Assembly (NCBI GenBank): GCA_959018215.1
Contig: CAUEKL010000085.1
Span: forward strand, 1 to 8,829
Reading direction: 5' to 3'
DNA from: an uncultured Gemmiger sp.
GTDB lineage: Bacteria; Bacillota; Clostridia; Oscillospirales; Ruminococcaceae
Length of the DNA stretch: 8,829 nt
Position 1 is the stretch's first letter. The number at the start of each line of letters is the position of its first letter. The notes under the pieces are model-generated. The model ran no database searches. It saw nothing but the letters and a program-made list of their open reading frames with translations, and was not told the DNA's origin. Of the stretch, positions 5,711 through 8,829 are shown piece after piece. A program made the translations under genes and the position numbers.

Positions 5711-7738
5711 ATGACCTTGCTGTCCATTTTCGCCGGTCTGGTTGCACTGGCGCTGCTGGGGGCGTTCTGTGTCTGCTTTTCCGCCTGCACCCGGTACGAT
5801 GCCGCCCTGCTGCCTCTGCCCACCCTGAGCGGTGCGGTGGTGGTGCTGTATATTGCGGCGCTGCCCGGGATGCTGCATGTGGGCATGTTTGCCGTGCTGG
5901 CCATCCTGCTGGCGGGGGGCGTCTATTTCGGTGTGCGCGCCGGCGCCCGTGCCGTCCGGGATGCCATGGGCAGCGCCGGATTCTGGATGTTCCTGGGTGG
6001 CGCCGCCTTTTTGTGGGTGCTGTTCGGAATCCTGCAGCCCATGTTCACCCAGTGGGATGAGTTCACCGCCTGGGGCCTGGCCCCCAAGATGGTCACCGAG
6101 CGTGCTGCCCTGTATGTAGCCGACCCGGTGAACCTGACCGCTTCCTTTACCTATCCGGCCACCAGCCTGCTGTCTTACCTGTTCCAGCGCACGCCGGGAC
6201 AGTTCTCCGAATGGCAGTGCCTGGGGTCCATTGATATCCTGGCTCTGGCCGCCCTGGCTCCGGCCACTGTGCTGCCCCGGGCCCGCTGGGGGCAGGGGAT
6301 CCTGCTCTTCACCGTGGGGGCGGTACTGCCCTTCTTCTTCAGCACCGCCCCGGCGGGTACCGCCAGCACCGTCTATCAGAACGCCATGGCCGACCTGCCC
6401 ATGGCGGCGTTGTTCGGCGGCAGCCTGTGCCTGTACTATGCCGGGGGAGGACGCCGGGGCGGCTTCTTCGCCACCGCTCTGCCGCTGGCCATGCTGGCCA
6501 TGACCAAGGATATCGGTCTGGCATACGGCCTGATTGCCGTCTTTGTCATCGGCATCGATCAGCTGTTCGGTACCCCTTATAAGGAGGAGGTTTCCCGCCC
6601 CCGTCAGGTAGGGTTCCGTTTCCTGCGCACCGCTGTGCTGGCGGTACCGGTTCTGGCGGTTTTCCTCAGCTGGAGCCGTTATACCGCCGCCATGGCTCCT
6701 GATTCCGGCGCTGCCACCGTGGGCAGCAGCCAGATGGGCTACGGTGCCGTGCTGGCAGGCGGCATCCGCCAGCTGCTGGGCATCGGGCGGGAAGCCCGCT
6801 TTGCCCAGATCATGCAGGCCATGGGGGAAGCCTTCTTCACCCGCCGGGTCTGCCTCATCGGCGCCCCGGTGATGGTGGTGGCCATGGTGCTGGTGCTGGC
6901 CGTGGCTGCGGCCATCAGTGCTCCCGAAGGTGCTGCCCGCCGCCGGGTCATTGCGTCTTTCCTGGCCATGGCCTTCTGCTTTGCGGCACTGTATGTGTTC
7001 CACCTGATTCTCTACTTCTATAATTTCTCCGAAGCCGAGGGCAGCGCCCTCAAGGATTATGAGCGCTACCTGACCCCCTACCTGCAGGGCTGGGTGCTGG
7101 CTGCCTTCTGCCTGCTGGGGCAGGCGAGCAGTGCCGCACCGGCCCGTGCCTGGAACCGCCGGGCGGGCACCGGAGTGCTGGTGCTGGCCGTGGCCGGGGT
7201 GCTGGGCGTTTTTGCCTGGCGTGGTGTGCCCACCGCCGGATTCTGGACCAATGCGGACAGCGTCTACTCCACCCGGGCGGACGTGAAAGACCGCGCCGCC
7301 GTCATGAATGAGGTGCTGGACTGGGGCGACCGGGTCCTGGTCATCAGCCAGGGAGACGACGCCACCCGCTGGTACTACTACAAGTACGAACTCACCGCCA
7401 AGGTGGTCAACGGCTACGGCGGCGTGTGGTGGGGGGACGGCGACTACTCCAACCGGTGGGACTCCGACTTCATGAACCTGGTGGAAAGCCTGAACTGGGA
7501 CCTGTACGAGCATGAAGCCGTCTGTTCGGCCGATTCCCTGGTTGCCTATATGGAAGAGAAAAACTGCGATTATCTGGTGCTGGACCGGGCGGACGATTAC
7601 CTGGAACGGGACTTCAGCGACCGGTTTGAGGGCGGCATCACCGCCGGACAGCCGGCCACCCTGTACAAATTCATGGGCCGCGACGCCGCGCACGCTTTCG
7701 TGCCGGTGGCTGTGGCGGAAAGCGGGGAGATGCAATGA
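5711..7738 (+). CDS. Polytopic membrane protein with GT-C glycosyltransferase-like architecture
   Basis: A 675-residue protein with roughly ten to twelve hydrophobic segments over residues 1-505 and a soluble C-terminal domain (about 506-675). No specific family name could be assigned by eye. Marks resembling lipid-linked-sugar glycosyltransferases are QWDEFTAWGLAPK at 114-126 in the first large outer loop, with acidic D116/E117 just after a membrane segment, then MADLPMAALFGG (226-237), MTKDIGLAYG (264-273) and YERYLTPYLQGW (450-461). The C-terminal part (VLDWGDRVLVIS, YYYKYELTAKVVNGYGG, NCDYLVLDR) looks like the extracytoplasmic alpha/beta domain that follows the membrane core in many such enzymes. 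A likely role is transfer of a sugar from a polyprenyl-phosphate donor at the outer membrane face; this is inferred. AAAGGA at 5697-5702 gives an 8-nt spacing. Its stop overlaps the next start (ATGA, 7735-7738), indicating translational coupling. Confidence 0.75.
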   Translation: MTLLSIFAGLVALALLGAFCVCFSACTRYDAALLPLPTLSGAVVVLYIAALPGMLHVGMFAVLAILLAGGVYFGVRAGARAVRDAMGSAGFWMFLGGAAFLWVLFGILQPMFTQWDEFTAWGLAPKMVTERAALYVADPVNLTASFTYPATSLLSYLFQRTPGQFSEWQCLGSIDILALAALAPATVLPRARWGQGILLFTVGAVLPFFFSTAPAGTASTVYQNAMADLPMAALFGGSLCLYYAGGGRRGGFFATALPLAMLAMTKDIGLAYGLIAVFVIGIDQLFGTPYKEEVSRPRQVGFRFLRTAVLAVPVLAVFLSWSRYTAAMAPDSGAATVGSSQMGYGAVLAGGIRQLLGIGREARFAQIMQAMGEAFFTRRVCLIGAPVMVVAMVLVLAVAAAISAPEGAARRRVIASFLAMAFCFAALYVFHLILYFYNFSEAEGSALKDYERYLTPYLQGWVLAAFCLLGQASSAAPARAWNRRAGTGVLVLAVAGVLGVFAWRGVPTAGFWTNADSVYSTRADVKDRAAVMNEVLDWGDRVLVISQGDDATRWYYYKYELTAKVVNGYGGVWWGDGDYSNRWDSDFMNLVESLNWDLYEHEAVCSADSLVAYMEEKNCDYLVLDRADDYLERDFSDRFEGGITAGQPATLYKFMGRDAAHAFVPVAVAESGEMQ

Positions 7739-8391
7739 AACGCACTTCGGTTCCGGACCGCTGGACCCTGGTATTCCAGCCCCGCCGCCTGCTGGGACTG
7801 TGTTACGCGGTGGGGGTGATGCTGTGGTTGGTGTGGGCCATCCTGGGCAGCGCCCTCATGCTGACCCACAAGACGGACGGCAGCATGCGCCACCAGATCC
7901 TGACCCCGGAGGAACTCACCTACGAGAGCTTCCGCAACTATGACGACGACCCCTGGAGCACCGCCCCTGATGACCGGGGCGACTGGTACCTTTCCACCGA
8001 CAACGACCCTCACATCCTATGGACAGGGGAGGCTTACGTGGAGACGGTGCGCCTGCAGGTGGAGCAGCTTCTGCCTCCGGGCAGCGTGACCCTGTACTAT
8101 CTCAAACCGGGCCAGACCGACTACCGGGAAACCCAGAAAGTCTTTGCCCGGCAGGATACGGACGGCAGCTATGTGTTTGATCTGGGCGGCATCACCGTCA
8201 CCGGGCTGCGCATCGACCCGGACAGCGTGGGCGGCGTGCCCACCCGCCTGACCGGGGTGGAGCTCAACCGTCCCACCGCCTGGTACTGGCGGTTCGTGCC
8301 CGACGGCGGGCAGTGGATTCTGCTTCTCTTCGGCCCGGCGGTGGCAGCGGGGCTATTGTCGGTATTGCGCCAGCTGGTGCGCGGCGAGTGA
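7735..8391 (+). CDS. Hypothetical two-TM protein with extracytoplasmic domain, coupled to the GT-C-like gene
   Basis: 218 residues, no named family recognised. A short basic N-terminus is followed by a membrane segment at about 19-43, an outside-facing hydrophilic region at about 45-188 and a second membrane segment at about 192-213 with a short RQLVRGE end. The middle region looks beta-rich; GLRIDPDSVGG (157-167) followed by LTGVELN (172-178) resembles the RIDP...I..I.L pattern found in beta-sandwich, galactose-binding-like segments of some Gram-positive surface-glycan membrane proteins. That likeness is from memory and the fold is not proven. The start codon overlaps the preceding stop by 4 bp, so the two are probably made in fixed ratio and may form a complex. 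Plausible roles are an accessory or glycan-binding subunit of the upstream enzyme. A strong terminator follows 16 bp after the stop. Confidence 0.75.
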   Translation: MKRTSVPDRWTLVFQPRRLLGLCYAVGVMLWLVWAILGSALMLTHKTDGSMRHQILTPEELTYESFRNYDDDPWSTAPDDRGDWYLSTDNDPHILWTGEAYVETVRLQVEQLLPPGSVTLYYLKPGQTDYRETQKVFARQDTDGSYVFDLGGITVTGLRIDPDSVGGVPTRLTGVELNRPTAWYWRFVPDGGQWILLLFGPAVAAGLLSVLRQLVRGE

Positions 8392-8406
8392 TTTTTCATA
8401 GGCTTC

Positions 8407-8444
8407 ACCGGACCTGCCTTTCGGGGCAGGCCCGGTATTTTTTT
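8407..8444 (+). terminator. Intrinsic terminator ending the membrane-protein operon
   Basis: ACCGG, an A-C mismatch, CCTGCC, loop TTTCGG, GGCAGG, then CCGGT, A and seven Ts. The stem is 5 + 6 bp with one mismatch. It sits 16 bp after the last membrane gene and separates that operon from the sigma-factor gene. Confidence 0.9.
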
Positions 8445-8453
8445 GCCGGAAGC

Positions 8454-8486
8454 TGTAACACAAGGCCCCCAAAAGGGACATATAGA
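8454..8486 (+). promoter_or_regulatory. Weak candidate promoter of the sigma-factor gene
   Basis: The only promoter-like elements between the terminator and the gene are TGTAACA (8454-8460) and TATAGA (8481-8486), 20 nt apart. The spacing is poor for sigma-A and no TTGACA-like box is present. The AAC core would fit an ECF-type -35 and so possible self-regulation, but no matching ECF -10 was recognised. Low certainty. Confidence 0.25.
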
Positions 8487-8500
8487 CAAAGACCGGGAAG

Positions 8501-8505
8501 GGAGG
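8501..8505 (+). promoter_or_regulatory. Ribosome binding site fixing the GTG start of the sigma-factor gene
   Basis: GGAGG within a GGGAAGGGAGGG purine run lies 8 nt before GTG 8514. The in-frame ATG codons at 8520 and 8523 would be 14 and 17 nt away, so GTG is preferred. Confidence 0.75.
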
Positions 8506-8513
8506 GCACCGCC

Positions 8514-8829
8514 GTGAAGATGATGGAAGAACTGTACAACGCCTACCGCGACGATGTCTACCGTTACCTGGTCAGCCTGACCCATGACCCGGCCCGGGCG
8601 GAGGATCTGCTCAGTGAGACATTCCTGCAGGCATTGCAGAGCATCGACAGGTTTGAGGCCCGTTCGGGGGAAAAGACCTGGCTGTTCGGCATTGCCCGGC
8701 ATCTGTGGCTGCAGGACCTGCGCCGGCAGCGGCCCACCGTCTGTTACGATGACCTGCTGGGGCTGTATGTGGAGGATACCCTGCCCGATACCGCCGTGCA
8801 GCGGGAACTGCTGGGGCGCATCCGGGCAC
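8514..8829 (+). CDS. ECF-type sigma-70 family RNA polymerase sigma factor (3' partial)
   Basis: The frame opens at GTG and runs off the window; 105 residues are visible, so it would be missed by searches that need a stop codon. The sequence shows sigma-70 region 2: YNAYRDDVYRYLVSLTHDP (8-26), the core-binding ARAEDLLSETFLQAL (27-41), and the -10-recognition part KTWLFGIARHLWLQDLRRQR (54-73). Then comes the acidic linker typical of ECF factors; region 4 and any anti-sigma gene lie beyond the edge. There is no sigma region 1.1 or 3, which marks the small ECF group. It would direct RNA polymerase to a limited regulon, often for envelope stress or signalling, but which ECF group it belongs to cannot be told. 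A strong terminator upstream makes it an independent unit. Family is very sure; the start is fairly sure. Confidence 0.9.
   Translation, partial: MKMMEELYNAYRDDVYRYLVSLTHDPARAEDLLSETFLQALQSIDRFEARSGEKTWLFGIARHLWLQDLRRQRPTVCYDDLLGLYVEDTLPDTAVQRELLGRIRA

Noticed and set aside
3677..7735. A 1352-codon open frame on the minus strand opposite three genes.
   Set aside because: Its product is dominated by His, Gln and Gly with no recognisable domain. It mirrors the GC-biased codons of the opposite genes, which have clear families or membrane character plus ribosome sites.

Overview
The window is GC-rich bacterial DNA with short intergenic gaps, strong AAGGAG-type ribosome binding sites, sigma-A-type promoters and stem-plus-T-tract terminators. 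Together with the protein families, this suggests a high-GC, gut-type Firmicute of the Oscillospiraceae/Ruminococcaceae (the Faecalibacterium, Gemmiger and Subdoligranulum neighbourhood). That placement is inferred from style and protein character, not from a marker gene. No mobile element, CRISPR array, tRNA or rRNA was seen.

Layout. (1) Nt 2-1054, + strand: a PfkB-family sugar kinase of the 2-keto-3-deoxygluconate kinase type, cut at its 5' end by the window edge and closed by a hairpin at 1072-1105 that lies between convergent genes. (2) Nt 1115-2524, - strand: a CorC/HlyC-type membrane protein (CNNM/DUF21 + CBS pair + CorC_HlyC domain) with a GTG start. (3) Nt 2525-2918: a 394-bp divergent control region. 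It has back-to-back promoters, one for the corC-like gene (-) and one for the dehydratase (+). On the minus strand lies a compact leader of about 220 nt holding a possible 17-codon ORF, a strong intrinsic terminator one base after its stop codon, and a perfect 10-bp inverted repeat that brackets the element. (4) Nt 2919-3902, +: a LegB-like NAD-dependent nucleotide-sugar 4,6-dehydratase. (5) Nt 4007-8391, +: a three-gene membrane set (DUF2142 protein, GT-C-like polytopic protein, small two-TM protein with an extracytoplasmic domain), the last two overlapping by 4 bp, ended by a strong terminator at 8407-8444. (6) Nt 8514 to the window end, +: the 5' part of an ECF-type sigma factor.

How they may work together. 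The dehydratase would make a 4-keto-6-deoxy nucleotide sugar in the cytoplasm, and the following membrane proteins look like enzymes that act on lipid-linked sugars at the outer face of the membrane, so nt 2919-8391 reads as part of a cell-surface glycan locus. The usual partners of LegB (aminotransferase, sialic/legionaminic acid synthase) are absent here. The kinase and the sigma factor appear to be separate units at the two edges. The least ordinary part is the corC leader, which looks like a transcription attenuator or a small-peptide/small-RNA unit and matches no riboswitch class I could recognise by eye.
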